Shown here: piece after piece, positions 17,055 to 25,670 of the stretch
Layout of the letters: each line of letters starts with the position of its first letter
How positions within the stretch are numbered: the first letter of the stretch is position 1
Assembly: GCA_002347365.1 (NCBI GenBank)
Contig: DDWT01000012.1
Coordinates: 1 to 60,535, forward strand
Length of the DNA stretch: 60,535 nt
Source: Actinobacteria bacterium UBA2279
GTDB lineage: Bacteria > Actinomycetota > Coriobacteriia > Anaerosomatales > Anaerosomataceae
Direction of reading: 5' to 3'
Translations under genes and position numbers: made by a program
The notes under the pieces: model-generated
What the model was told of the DNA's origin: nothing
The model's input: only the letters and a program-made list of their open reading frames with translations
The model's database searches: none

Positions 17055-19091
17055 GTGCAGGAGTCGAGTCGGCCAGATCCCGAGGAGCTTCTCTCGTTGC
17101 TTGCGGGCAGCGAGGAATGGCTCATGCAGCGAATCCTCTACTACGCAAAAGACCTCGGCTACACACAGTACACGTCCACTCTCGAAGAGGCGTGGCGAGT
17201 CTCGATACGGGGACTCACTGATTCTTTTGTTCTCGCGCTCAAGCAGCGCGGATGCGCGTTGGATATCCGATGCGAAGAGGATGTCAGCCAAGACCCCGCT
17301 GTAGGGTTTGGCGTGGCAGAAGCGCGTCTCCACCGCTCCCGCGGCGTTGCGCTCGGGATGTTCCTCCCGTTCATGAAGTACTACCGCTCATCGTTTGAGG
17401 ACCTCATCAGAGAGCGTGTGAAAGACCCGGTACTGGCGTGGGAGTATCGAACCGTTATCCTCCGCTTCTTCGACCGGGTCGAGATCGGCTATGCCGTCGA
17501 ATGGGCGGCGCTGAGCGAGCGAGGCGCTGTTGCAGAGATGCAGGACCGCGTTCGTGCGACTGTGGATGAGAAGGTCAAGTACCTCACGATCTTCGAGAGC
17601 GTGAGCGAGCCGCTGTTGCTGCTGAGCGGTGAAGGCACGATCGAGAACATCAACGAAGCGGCAGCGCGACTCTTCGGTGTGCCGGGGGTATCGGGCTCGG
17701 CCTACTACTCGAGCGTGGCTGTCGGAGAGCCGTTCGCACCGCTGCTAGACGACGTTCACGCCTTCATGCAGACCGGGCTTCGGGATCAGCAGTTCGAGCG
17801 TGAACTTGAGACGACCGAGGGCTTGCAGGTCTTTGTCGTGCGCATCAAGCAGATGCTTGATGTGAGCGCCAAGTTCACCGGTCTGACGGTCGCGCTCTCT
17901 GATGTGACCGAGCGCCACGAGGTCGAACAGGAGCTGCGCGCCAGCCAGCGACGGTATGAGTCGCTATTCCACAACATGATGGATGCGTTTGCGCACCACG
18001 AAGTCGTTCGAGACGCTGACGGTCACGTCATCGACTACGTGTTCCTCGAGATGAACGATGCATTCGAGAAGATGACAGGTCTTTCAGCCGAGAAGAGCGT
18101 TGGCAAACGAGTCACTGAACTGCTGCCGGGTCTGACGTCGGACGCCTTCGACTGGATAGGAACCTACGCCCGGGTGGTGGATGCGCAGGCGGAGACGTCT
18201 CTTGAGACGTACGCGCAGCCGCTCGGCAAGTGGTATGACGTCCAGGCGTATCCTACCGGCCCCGAGACGTTCGCGGTCGTGTTCAGCGATGTATCGGCCG
18301 CCAAGACCGAAGAGGAGCGACTCGAGGCGCTGGTTGCCGAGCGTACGGGCGAGCTACGAGAGTCTCTCGACGCGCTGGCAGAGGCGAACCGTGTGAAGGA
18401 CGACTTCCTGGCGAGCATGAGCCATGAGCTGCGAACGCCGCTCAACTCGGTGCTCGGGTTCTCCGGGATCTTGCTCTCGGGACTTGTGGGGGAGCTGACC
18501 GAGGAGCAGTCGCGACAGGTTGGTATGATCCGCTCTTCAGGGGAGCGTCTTCTCATGCTCGTCAACGACGTGCTGGACCTCTCACGCATCGAAGCCGGCT
18601 ACGTGGATATAGAGGTACGCGAGTTCGACCTCGTGTCGCTGTGCGAGCAGGTCGCCGACAGTCTGCGGCCGATCGCGTTCGCGCGCGGCCTTGAGCTCAT
18701 CGTCCGCTACGACGATCTGGTGATCCCGGTGTGGACCGATGAGGACAAGGTCGCACAGATACTGCTCAACCTCATCTCCAATGCGTTGAAGTTCACCGAT
18801 GAGGGTCGCGTGATCGTGGAGCCTCATGCGAGCGGGGACGGCATGACCGCAGGCGTGCGCGTCTCGGACACCGGAAGAGGTATCGGGTCCGAGGCGATGA
18901 GCCACATCTTCGAACGTTTCCACAGCGCCAGTCTTACCAAGCCGCTCAGGGACGGCACCGGTCTGGGGCTTTCCATCTCGCGCAGGTTGGCCGAGCTGCT
19001 CGATGGCAAGATAGCGGTGGAAAGCACGCTCGGCGTGGGCTCGACATTCTCGCTGTTGATGCCGGTGCGGCACGAATCGGCGCGCATCTGA
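17055..19091 (+). CDS. PAS-sensor histidine kinase with unassigned N-terminal helical domain
   Basis: 678 residues, soluble. The first ~160 residues are all-helical (LLAGSEEWLMQRILYYAKDLGY...FFDRVEIGYAVEW) and faintly recall RsbR-type globin-like sensor domains; I cannot assign them. Two PAS domains follow (about 165-285 and 300-430), then the kinase core: H-box MSHELRTPLNSVLGFSG near residue 454, N-box NALKFTDEG, G1 DTGRGI, G2 GTGLGLSISRR. GTG at 17055 has AAGGGGA 5 nt upstream. There is no regulator next to it except the REC-GGDEF gene 250 bp away on the other strand, a plausible partner (inference). Confidence 0.9.
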   Translation: MQESSRPDPEELLSLLAGSEEWLMQRILYYAKDLGYTQYTSTLEEAWRVSIRGLTDSFVLALKQRGCALDIRCEEDVSQDPAVGFGVAEARLHRSRGVALGMFLPFMKYYRSSFEDLIRERVKDPVLAWEYRTVILRFFDRVEIGYAVEWAALSERGAVAEMQDRVRATVDEKVKYLTIFESVSEPLLLLSGEGTIENINEAAARLFGVPGVSGSAYYSSVAVGEPFAPLLDDVHAFMQTGLRDQQFERELETTEGLQVFVVRIKQMLDVSAKFTGLTVALSDVTERHEVEQELRASQRRYESLFHNMMDAFAHHEVVRDADGHVIDYVFLEMNDAFEKMTGLSAEKSVGKRVTELLPGLTSDAFDWIGTYARVVDAQAETSLETYAQPLGKWYDVQAYPTGPETFAVVFSDVSAAKTEEERLEALVAERTGELRESLDALAEANRVKDDFLASMSHELRTPLNSVLGFSGILLSGLVGELTEEQSRQVGMIRSSGERLLMLVNDVLDLSRIEAGYVDIEVREFDLVSLCEQVADSLRPIAFARGLELIVRYDDLVIPVWTDEDKVAQILLNLISNALKFTDEGRVIVEPHASGDGMTAGVRVSDTGRGIGSEAMSHIFERFHSASLTKPLRDGTGLGLSISRRLAELLDGKIAVESTLGVGSTFSLLMPVRHESARI

Positions 19092-19180
19092 AGCTCGCGT
19101 GATTGCCCCTGTACGGCTTCCTCGCTATACTCGCCTTTGCGTTTCCGCACGGCTGGCGCACCGGTCGGGCGGAACGCCAC

Positions 19181-19274
19181 GGAGAGTTGTCCGAGAGGCT
19201 GAAGGAGCACGACTGGAAATCGTGTGTGCCGGCTTGAACCGGTACCCAGGGTTCGAATCCCTGACTCTCCGCCA
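19181..19274 (+). tRNA. tRNA-Ser(GGA)
   Basis: 94 nt with encoded CCA. The acceptor GGAGAGT pairs with ACTCTCC, the variable arm is long, the T loop is GGTTCGAATCC, and the anticodon stem-loop (CACGA-CTGGAAA-TCGTG) gives GGA. Confidence 0.97.
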
Positions 19275-19312
19275 TGCGAGATCCTCGGTGTCTGCCGAGT
19301 CACTTACGTGCA

Positions 19313-19342
19313 GTAGGGGCGCAGGGAAACCTGCGTCCCTAC
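19313..19342. terminator. Perfect hairpin with GAAA tetraloop between convergent tRNA-Ser(GGA) and REC-GGDEF gene
   Basis: GTAGGGGCGCAGG pairs over 13 bp (one G-U) with CCTGCGTCCCTAC around a GAAA loop. It overlaps the stop of the minus-strand gene and has no clear T run, so it is at best a bidirectional terminator or an mRNA 3' stabiliser. Confidence 0.6.
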
Positions 19343-20328
19343 TCGCTTTCAGCCTCGTCTGACGCCGGGGCTGGAGCCTCACTCTGTCGTCGCTCCATCA
19401 CAACCGTGCCTCCACCGAGCTGTTTGGCGTAGCGCAGAAGCTCCGCTCCCACGTCCATCAGCGCCACGACTGACGACGGCATGACGTCGGTGACATTCAC
19501 GACAGCGATAGAGACGGTGAGGGGCCCGTGTCGCTCCATGTCGCCTCGGCGGTTCTTGAGGTTGAACCCGCCATGAGCGCGATCCTCGTCGTCGTAGAAG
19601 TCCAGCACGCTGAGCTCGAATCCCCGCACGATACTGTCGCCGATACGTTCTGAGACGTCGGGATCGCTGACGAAGACGAAGTCATCTCCGCCCAGATGTC
19701 CCACGAACGGCTCGGCAGTCCCGTTGAACCGCAGCGCCTCGAGCGTCAGGTTCGCGAGATGACGAATGACAAGATCTCCACGGTCGTGACCGTAGCGCTG
19801 GTTGTACGCTCGGAGTCCGTCGATGTCTATGAATGACAAGGCGAACGGCTTGCCGCGTGCGATCTGGAAGTTCAGTCGTTCTTCGGTCAGTGCATTCGCA
19901 GGCAGGCCTGTCAGCGCGTTTGCGAAGCGTTCGCGCCGCATTCGGCGCACGACCATCTGGATCCGTGCGTCGAGCACCATCGGATCGATGGGCTTCGGGA
20001 TGAAGTCGTCCGCACCGGCCTCGATCGACATGACCTCGAAGCCGGACTTCCCCATGGCCGTCATCATAAGCACGGGGATGTTGCGGCTTCTCGGTTCGGA
20101 CTTGATGCGCTTGCACAACTCGAAGCCGTCGATGTCGGGGAGATTGATGTCCAAGACGATGGCTTCCGGTGCGTGTTCCGCCAGCATCTCTAGCGCGGTG
20201 ATACCGTCAGACGCCTGGATCACGGTATAGCCGCGCTCCTCCAGGGTCATGCTTACCATCTGGAGTAGTGTTTGCGTATCCTCAACGAGAAGGACCTTGC
20301 ATTTCGAAGGGTTTCGTTCGGCGCTCAT
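19339..20328 (-). CDS. Response regulator with GGDEF domain (putative diguanylate cyclase)
   Basis: 329 residues. An N-terminal receiver (KVLLVEDTQTLLQMV; phospho-acceptor in AIVLDINLPDIDG; about residues 10-125) is joined to a GGDEF domain with FIDIDGLRAYNQRYGHDRGD and the signature LGGDDF, a conservative GGDEF variant. It probably makes c-di-GMP when phosphorylated. No EAL domain is present. ATG at 20328 has GGGGG 5 nt upstream and fits the receiver boundary; an in-frame start at 20436 has no support. The kinase at 17055 is the nearest candidate partner. Confidence 0.9.
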   Translation of the reverse strand: MSAERNPSKCKVLLVEDTQTLLQMVSMTLEERGYTVIQASDGITALEMLAEHAPEAIVLDINLPDIDGFELCKRIKSEPRSRNIPVLMMTAMGKSGFEVMSIEAGADDFIPKPIDPMVLDARIQMVVRRMRRERFANALTGLPANALTEERLNFQIARGKPFALSFIDIDGLRAYNQRYGHDRGDLVIRHLANLTLEALRFNGTAEPFVGHLGGDDFVFVSDPDVSERIGDSIVRGFELSVLDFYDDEDRAHGGFNLKNRRGDMERHGPLTVSIAVVNVTDVMPSSVVALMDVGAELLRYAKQLGGGTVVMERRQSEAPAPASDEAESE

Positions 20329-20475
20329 GGGTGCCCCCAGTGCTGCTCTTTCCCCGGCCCCTCGCGGTCGAGAGGTTTGAATACCTACCGTAATATTCGC
20401 CAAGAGTGCTCTCGTACCTGCCTGCTGCCCCTTCATGCATCACGCGGAGGCCTGCTCAAGACGTATACTTCCGGC

Positions 20476-20838
20476 ATGGGATTCCAGAGCGACTACCTGC
20501 TTCGCCTCATAGAAATGATGGGTGTACTCCTCCAGCGGATCATGGGGCGGGTCGCTGAAGGCGAGCCGGCCGAGGCGGTCGAACTCGCCAATGACGCCAT
20601 CGGCGAGCTGACCGGTCTGCCCGTGAGTACCGTGGATGCGATGGATGGTCCGGGTTTGGTGGCATTTCTGTCCGCGGGGGGAGAGCTCGCCCCCGATATT
20701 GCCCGGGCGCTCGCCGCACTGCTGTCCGCGCGGGCGGGCGCGAGAGACGACTTGGGAGAGACTGCGACTGCAAACGCGGATCGCGATCGAGCGCAAGCTC
20801 TTGTTGTGGCTGCGGACTCCGGTGACCGTCCAAACTGA
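20476..20838 (+). CDS. Hypothetical helical protein, DUF6483-like
   Basis: 120 residues starting MGFQSDYLLRLIEMMGVLLQRI, a pattern seen in small DUF6483-type proteins (DYxxRxIE at the N-terminus). The rest is helical and acidic-basic mixed, with AVELANDAIGELTGLP. No catalytic motif is visible. ATG at 20476 lies about 150 nt from the divergent REC-GGDEF start. The family name is a tentative recognition. Confidence 0.6.
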   Translation: MGFQSDYLLRLIEMMGVLLQRIMGRVAEGEPAEAVELANDAIGELTGLPVSTVDAMDGPGLVAFLSAGGELAPDIARALAALLSARAGARDDLGETATANADRDRAQALVVAADSGDRPN

Positions 20839-20876
20839 GCTACTCTAACCTCTGACGGAAATCCCTGGAGGCAGGC

Positions 20877-21542
20877 GTGGGCTACATCTTCTCGGTCGCA
20901 TTCGTGCTCATCATGATCGGTGAGCTCGCCGATAAATCCCAGTTGCTCGCCATGTCGCTAGCATGTCGCTACAAGGCGTGGCAGGTGCTGCTGGGCATCA
21001 CCGTGGCCACGTTCGTCGTCCACTTCTTCACCACCCTAGTGGGCCAGGCGGTCGGCGGCTTCATCCCGGAAGGCGTGCTGCCGTGGGTGACGGGTCTGTT
21101 GTTCATCGGCTTCGGCATCTGGACGCTGCGCGGTGACTCAGTAGAGGAGTCTGATGCCGAGAAGGGCGGTCGCTTCGGACCGGTCGTGGCCACGGGTATC
21201 GCGTTCTTCCTGGCCGAGTTGGGCGACAAGACGCAGATCATGACGATGACCATCGCCGCCGATCCGGGAACCGCGCTCGTGACCTACCTCAAAGACGCCG
21301 GGCCCGCAGTGCAGCGGGTGCTGGAGACGCTCGGGATGGGACCCGCGGGTGTCTCGGCCACTGGTCGCTTTTGGGCGGTGACCCTGGGTTCGACGCTGGG
21401 TATGGTGCTTGCCGACGCCATCGCCATCGGCGTTGGGCGCCTGCTGGGCAAGAACCTGCCGGAACTGCTCCTGCGCCGGATCTCCGGAGCGTTCTTCATC
21501 CTGTTCGGCGTGCTTGCGATCGTCGTGGGAGCGCTGGCTTAG
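20877..21542 (+). CDS. TMEM165/GDT1-family cation (Mn2+/Ca2+) exporter
   Basis: 221 residues, polytopic, with two homologous halves each carrying the UPF0016 signature: ELADKSQ near residue 16 and ELGDKTQ near residue 116. Family members export Mn2+ or exchange Ca2+/H+ across the membrane. GTG at 20877 has GGAGGCAGGC just upstream. A large loop follows the second motif (AADPGTALVTYLKDAGPAVQ). No riboswitch is visible in the 38-nt gap before the gene, so regulation is unknown. Confidence 0.88.
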   Translation: MGYIFSVAFVLIMIGELADKSQLLAMSLACRYKAWQVLLGITVATFVVHFFTTLVGQAVGGFIPEGVLPWVTGLLFIGFGIWTLRGDSVEESDAEKGGRFGPVVATGIAFFLAELGDKTQIMTMTIAADPGTALVTYLKDAGPAVQRVLETLGMGPAGVSATGRFWAVTLGSTLGMVLADAIAIGVGRLLGKNLPELLLRRISGAFFILFGVLAIVVGALA

Positions 21543-21594
21543 GTGTGCACCGGGCTTGCTGCGGGCCGTAGGTCGATCTTGTGAGATGCGATGT

Positions 21595-22599
21595 TCAGTC
21601 GCGCCGCGCTGTGTGACAGTCTGCGCAGGCGGTGGGTGCGTGGCAGTCGAAGCAGGCTGCGGCGCCCTGCTCGCTTGATAGCGGGCCATGCTGCTGGATC
21701 CACGAACCCCGCAGTGAGTCGTAGCCTTCGTGATGGCAGTCGGTGCAGAAGTCGGGAATAGGCGTGTGGCACCGACTGCATACGGACGGGGATTGTTCTG
21801 CCGCAACGCCGTGGAGCGTGCGGCGCTCAGCCCATCCGTCAGGGTGTGGCATTCGCAGGCCGTGGCAGGTGTCGCACGCGCTCTGGTCGTGACAGATGAG
21901 GCAGGGCTCCGTGCCCTCCGCCGCCGTCAGTCCGTGCATCGTGCTCCAGGCATCCGGGCCGTGCGAGATCGGGCGCAGGTCGAAAGAGTCAGGGTGACAT
22001 ACGTCGCACGTACCGGGAGCCTTGGCGTCTGCTGACCGGCCGTGGCATGCGAAGCACTGGTCCATGAGCTGCAACGAGCGCTGTACCACAGGGTCGGGAT
22101 GTCCTGTCCACAAGTGGCATGAGACACAGGAGCCGTTCCGTTCGGCATGCTCAGCGTGGTTGATAAGCGTTCCGTACCGCATGGAGATCTCCCTACCCGG
22201 TGCATGACAGCGCTCGCAGGTTGCGTCGGGTATCTCGGCAGACATGCTCGCATGCGGGGTCTCGTCGTCGGCGGGTGAGTTCGAGATGTGGAGGGCCACA
22301 TCACGGGCGAGAAGCTGAAGGCGATCCGAGAGTGTCGCCGGCAGCTCGTACCACGCACGCGGCGTCTCGTGGCAGGACGGGCAGCCCACGCGGGTGTGTG
22401 CGGAAACGCGCCACGTCGCCACGGCAGACTCCATCTCATGGCAGGAGGCGCAGACGGCAGGGGAGGCCGCAACCCGGGTGAATAGCACAGCGAGGCCGAC
22501 GACCGCGATCACGATGGCCAGCACCAGCCATGCGTGACGTACTATCGCGTGCATGCGGGAATCGCCGTCGTGTACGCCTGATGCCCCGTCGTCATTCAT
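21595..22599 (-). CDS. Dodecahaem c-type cytochrome (12 CxxCH)
   Basis: 334 residues. After a short cytoplasmic tail, one membrane helix (AWLVLAIVIAVVGLAVLF) anchors a periplasmic domain with twelve CxxCH motifs, from CASCH near the membrane to CADCH close to the C-terminus. The first two (CASCH, CPSCH with the spaced HTRVGCPSCHE) recall NapC/NirT-type quinol-interacting modules. ATG at 22599 has GGAGGTG 5 nt upstream. It is divergent from the large cytochrome operon across a 232-bp promoter region. Probably a periplasmic electron wire; its acceptor is unknown. Confidence 0.9.
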   Translation of the reverse strand: MNDDGASGVHDGDSRMHAIVRHAWLVLAIVIAVVGLAVLFTRVAASPAVCASCHEMESAVATWRVSAHTRVGCPSCHETPRAWYELPATLSDRLQLLARDVALHISNSPADDETPHASMSAEIPDATCERCHAPGREISMRYGTLINHAEHAERNGSCVSCHLWTGHPDPVVQRSLQLMDQCFACHGRSADAKAPGTCDVCHPDSFDLRPISHGPDAWSTMHGLTAAEGTEPCLICHDQSACDTCHGLRMPHPDGWAERRTLHGVAAEQSPSVCSRCHTPIPDFCTDCHHEGYDSLRGSWIQQHGPLSSEQGAAACFDCHAPTACADCHTARRD

Positions 22600-22831
22600 C
22601 CAACACCTCCGTGAGATGACTCGACCACGCCGTACCGGTTCATGACCACCACCGTAAGCGAAAACCGACCGTTGTTCGGCGGTGCTAACCAAACCCTAAT
22701 GAGATATGAACGTTGCATGAACCTGCCATCGCGCCTCTAGAACGATACTTTCGTCAAGTCGTCGGGAACAAACATGCCGCACCTCCCACTCGACATACAC
22801 CCGTCCCGTCGCCCGATCGGCAGGAGAGGCT
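22600..22831. promoter_or_regulatory. Divergent promoter region of the cytochrome locus
   Basis: 232 bp between the two outward-facing cytochrome genes, the only space from which both can be transcribed. It holds CTAA direct repeats 11 bp apart at 22685 and 22696, a spacing typical for OmpR/PhoP-type half sites, and the octamer AACCCTAA at 22692-22699 that recurs at 30151-30158. Exact -35/-10 boxes are not clear. Confidence 0.4.
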
Positions 22832-23539
22832 ATGGTAGGAGCAGTGTCGAACCCAGTGAGGCGGCGTTCGGACTTCCGAGGCGGCAGCCCGGTAACGCTG
22901 GCAATCATCGCAGGCGCAGCTCTACTGCTGTGCATCGCAGGTCTGATACTCCCGGCGCCTGCGCTCGCCGGGCAGGCATCCAGTGGAGAGCTGACGTTCT
23001 TCCCGTGCACGGACTGCCATCCACTCTCCGCATCTGGATCGCCCGTCGAACCGCTCCCCAATGACTTCAAAGGTCACGCGATCACCCTTGAGGGTCACGA
23101 CAAGCTCGCCCCGGGTGATGCGGCTTGCCTTGTCTGTCATGACGATCCGACCAGGAATCCTGGAATGCTCAAGCTTGCGGATGGCACGCTCCTCGACATC
23201 ACCAAGGACGTACCGCGCCTGTGCTACCAGTGCCACTCCGCTAAGTACAAGGAATGGGTAGCGGGAACGCACGGTCGCAACCTGCTATCGTGCACAGCCG
23301 CGGGTTGCCACGATCCCCATACGCCCACCTACATATATGCGGAGCCGCTGCTTCCCTTCGTGGGGGTGGGGTTCCAGTTCAAGGTGCTCTCCGGCAGAGA
23401 GCCGTTCACTCCGCTTGCACCTCCCGCCCCCGCTCCGCCGACCGACACACCCACGTGGTACTCCGCGCTTGTCGTTCTCGGTCTGGCCGCAGCGGGCGGT
23501 CAGTTGGCGCGGCTCTTGAGAGGAAGGCAGAAGCGATGA
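22832..23539 (+). CDS. Tetrahaem c-type cytochrome subunit with C-terminal anchor
   Basis: 235 residues. N-terminal signal (LAIIAGAALLLCIAGLILPAPALA), then haem motifs CTDCH, CLVCH, CYQCH and a CX4CH (CTAAGCH) of the kind seen in class III cytochromes, a proline-rich linker, and a C-terminal helix (WYSALVVLGLAAAGGQLARLL). It is the first gene of the plus-strand operon; ATG at 22832 has AGGAG upstream. Its stop overlaps the ATG of the Fe-S subunit. Position and size fit the small haem subunit of an NrfD-type membrane complex. Confidence 0.88.
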   Translation: MVGAVSNPVRRRSDFRGGSPVTLAIIAGAALLLCIAGLILPAPALAGQASSGELTFFPCTDCHPLSASGSPVEPLPNDFKGHAITLEGHDKLAPGDAACLVCHDDPTRNPGMLKLADGTLLDITKDVPRLCYQCHSAKYKEWVAGTHGRNLLSCTAAGCHDPHTPTYIYAEPLLPFVGVGFQFKVLSGREPFTPLAPPAPAPPTDTPTWYSALVVLGLAAAGGQLARLLRGRQKR

Positions 23540-24447
23540 CCGGCACGAACGAGGAGCATCCCGGCGTGAACCCCCCGGAGGGAGAGCCCGCCTGTACGCT
23601 CTCGAGGCGCTACTTCCTGAAGGGCGCCGGCGCTGCCGTTGGCTTGCTAGCGGCCGGGACCATCCCCGCATTGATGAGCGCGCTGCCCGCTGAAGCGTCA
23701 GATCCGTCGGCGGAGTCCGGCGAAGGCGGCACCGGCCTCGAGCACATCGTCGAGAACAGCGGTGCGGTCAACTATCCCGGCAAGCCGGTCTGGTACGCGG
23801 AAGAGCCGGGTGACCAGAAGTGGGCGATGGTCATCGACGTGAAGGCGTGTGTGGGTTGTCGCAAGTGCGTGTATGCCTGCGTGCGTGAGAACAACATCGG
23901 ACGCGACTCGGGGTTCGCCTATATCCAGGTTCTCGAGATGGAACTCGGTACGAATGAACTCGAGCTCGGAAAGCGTGACTACGAGGAGGGCGGCAGGCCC
24001 GACAAGTGGTACCTGCCGATCCAGTGCATGCACTGCGCGAAGCCCTCGTGTGTATACGGCTGCCCGGTCACTGCGACCTGGCGAGAGCCCGACGGTATCG
24101 TCGTCATCGACTACGACACGTGCATCGCCTGCCGCAACTGCCTGGTCACCTGTCCGTATGACGCAAGGCACTTCAACTGGGTCGAGCCCCATGTGCCGAA
24201 AACCGAGATCAACCCGGACGTTCCGCTCGAGGAGAAGGCCAGTGTCGTTGAGAAGTGCACGTTCTGCATCCATCGCACACGCAATGGTCAGATGCCTGCG
24301 TGTGTCGAGGCGTGTCCGGTCGGAGCGCGCACGTTCGGCGACCTGAACGACCCGGACAGCGCCGTCTCAACGATCCTGAGGACGCGCCGCGCATTCCGTC
24401 TGAAAGAAGAGCTCGGCAACGAACCCGCCATCTGGTACGTGGGGTGA
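23536..24447 (+). CDS. Tat-exported 4Fe-4S ferredoxin subunit (NrfC/PsrB type)
   Basis: 303 residues. A twin-arginine signal (SRRYFLKGAGAAVGLLAAG) is followed by four 4Fe-4S binding groups: CVGCRKCVYAC, CMHCAKPSCVYGC, CIACRNCLVTC, and CTFC...CVEACPVG. This is the electron-relay subunit that docks to an NrfD-like membrane protein on the outer side of the membrane. ATG at 23536 overlaps the stop of the cytochrome gene. No catalytic molybdopterin subunit is encoded nearby, so electrons must pass to or from the cytochromes instead (inference). Confidence 0.95.
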   Translation: MTGTNEEHPGVNPPEGEPACTLSRRYFLKGAGAAVGLLAAGTIPALMSALPAEASDPSAESGEGGTGLEHIVENSGAVNYPGKPVWYAEEPGDQKWAMVIDVKACVGCRKCVYACVRENNIGRDSGFAYIQVLEMELGTNELELGKRDYEEGGRPDKWYLPIQCMHCAKPSCVYGCPVTATWREPDGIVVIDYDTCIACRNCLVTCPYDARHFNWVEPHVPKTEINPDVPLEEKASVVEKCTFCIHRTRNGQMPACVEACPVGARTFGDLNDPDSAVSTILRTRRAFRLKEELGNEPAIWYVG

Positions 24448-25670
24448 TGGTGATGCCGAAGCTGTCTATGCCCCGACTGGGCGTCAAGCGGGTCATCGGA
24501 GTGGACGTGGACCTCGGCGCGCTGCAGGATGCCGGCCGTGGCTACTGGACCTGGGTCGGGCTGCTCACCGTCTTCCTCATCATGGGCGGCGTCTCCTGGG
24601 CGATGATCCTGACAACGGGCGGATCCGTGCTTGCCATGCGCGATAGCACGCCGTGGGGCCTATGGTTCACGAACTACATGTACTACGTGGGCCTGTCCGC
24701 CGGTGGACTTGCGGTGTACGCGAGTGTGCACCTGTTCGGCGCCAAACAGTTCGCGCCCCTTTCGCGATTGGCAGTGCTGCAGGCGGGCGTTCTCGTGATG
24801 CTGGCGCTGCTCGGCATCATCACCGACATGGAGCAGCCGTGGCGGGCGGTCAACTTCCTCATCTCGCCCAACATGTCATCGCCGTTCGTGTACACGGGCT
24901 CGGCCGCGAACATCTATATGGTCATCTGCTTCGTCGACCTGTGGATTCTGATCACGGGCAAGGGTGGTCACAAGCTGGCCGAGCGAATGACGCTCATCGC
25001 GCTGCCGGTCGCCATTTATCTGCACACGACGACCGCGTTCGTCCTATCGCTCAACAAGTCGCGCGAGCTGTGGCACACGGCGATGATGGTCCCGATCTTC
25101 CTCACCTCGGCCACGGCGTCCGGTGTCGCGCTTCTGCTGCTCTTCGCCTACTTACTGCAGCGTCTGACCAAGATCCGGTTCAAGTCGAGCATGTTCAGAA
25201 GCCTGGCCACGTTCCTGGCGTCGGTGATGATCATCGACTTGTTCCTGCTTGGCGTCGAAGTCCTCTCCGTATTCTGGCCGACCTCAGCCAAGCCCGGGCA
25301 CGTTCTTCGGTTGAGTGAGTTCTTGATCGGTCGCTACGCGTTCGCGTTTCTTCCGGTACTCATACTCGGCGTGACTGCGTTCGTGCTCCTGGCGAGGCGT
25401 TCGACACGCCACAAGCCTCCGGTGCAGATCACTGCGGCCATCCTCTACGTGGTCGCGGTCTTCTTCAAGCGCTACTCGCTGATGTCGATGGGCTTCTCGA
25501 TCAACACCATCGGACAGTCTCAGCCGATCTACTTCCCGAGTCCGGTCGAGGTGTTCCTCGCGCTCGGCATACTTGCGCTGGGTCTTCTGCTGGTGACCGT
25601 TGCGGCGAAGGTCCTGCCTCTCGAAGTGCCCGAAGATGAACATGCTCTGGAATCGGGGGTGGCGTCGTGA
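24447..25670 (+). CDS. NrfD/PsrC-like quinol-interacting membrane subunit
   Basis: 407 residues with about ten hydrophobic segments (for example WTWVGLLTVFLIMGGVSWAMIL, LQAGVLVMLALLGIITDM, YAFAFLPVLILGVTAFVLL). The family exchanges electrons between menaquinone and the attached Fe-S subunit. The start is ATG 24447 (TGATG overlap with the previous stop), with GTG 24444 and ATG 24453 as close alternatives. The N-terminal 25 residues are cytoplasmic (MPKLSMPRLGVKRVIG). Together with genes on either side it should form a quinol:cytochrome c oxidoreductase module. Confidence 0.93.
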   Translation: MVMPKLSMPRLGVKRVIGVDVDLGALQDAGRGYWTWVGLLTVFLIMGGVSWAMILTTGGSVLAMRDSTPWGLWFTNYMYYVGLSAGGLAVYASVHLFGAKQFAPLSRLAVLQAGVLVMLALLGIITDMEQPWRAVNFLISPNMSSPFVYTGSAANIYMVICFVDLWILITGKGGHKLAERMTLIALPVAIYLHTTTAFVLSLNKSRELWHTAMMVPIFLTSATASGVALLLLFAYLLQRLTKIRFKSSMFRSLATFLASVMIIDLFLLGVEVLSVFWPTSAKPGHVLRLSEFLIGRYAFAFLPVLILGVTAFVLLARRSTRHKPPVQITAAILYVVAVFFKRYSLMSMGFSINTIGQSQPIYFPSPVEVFLALGILALGLLLVTVAAKVLPLEVPEDEHALESGVAS

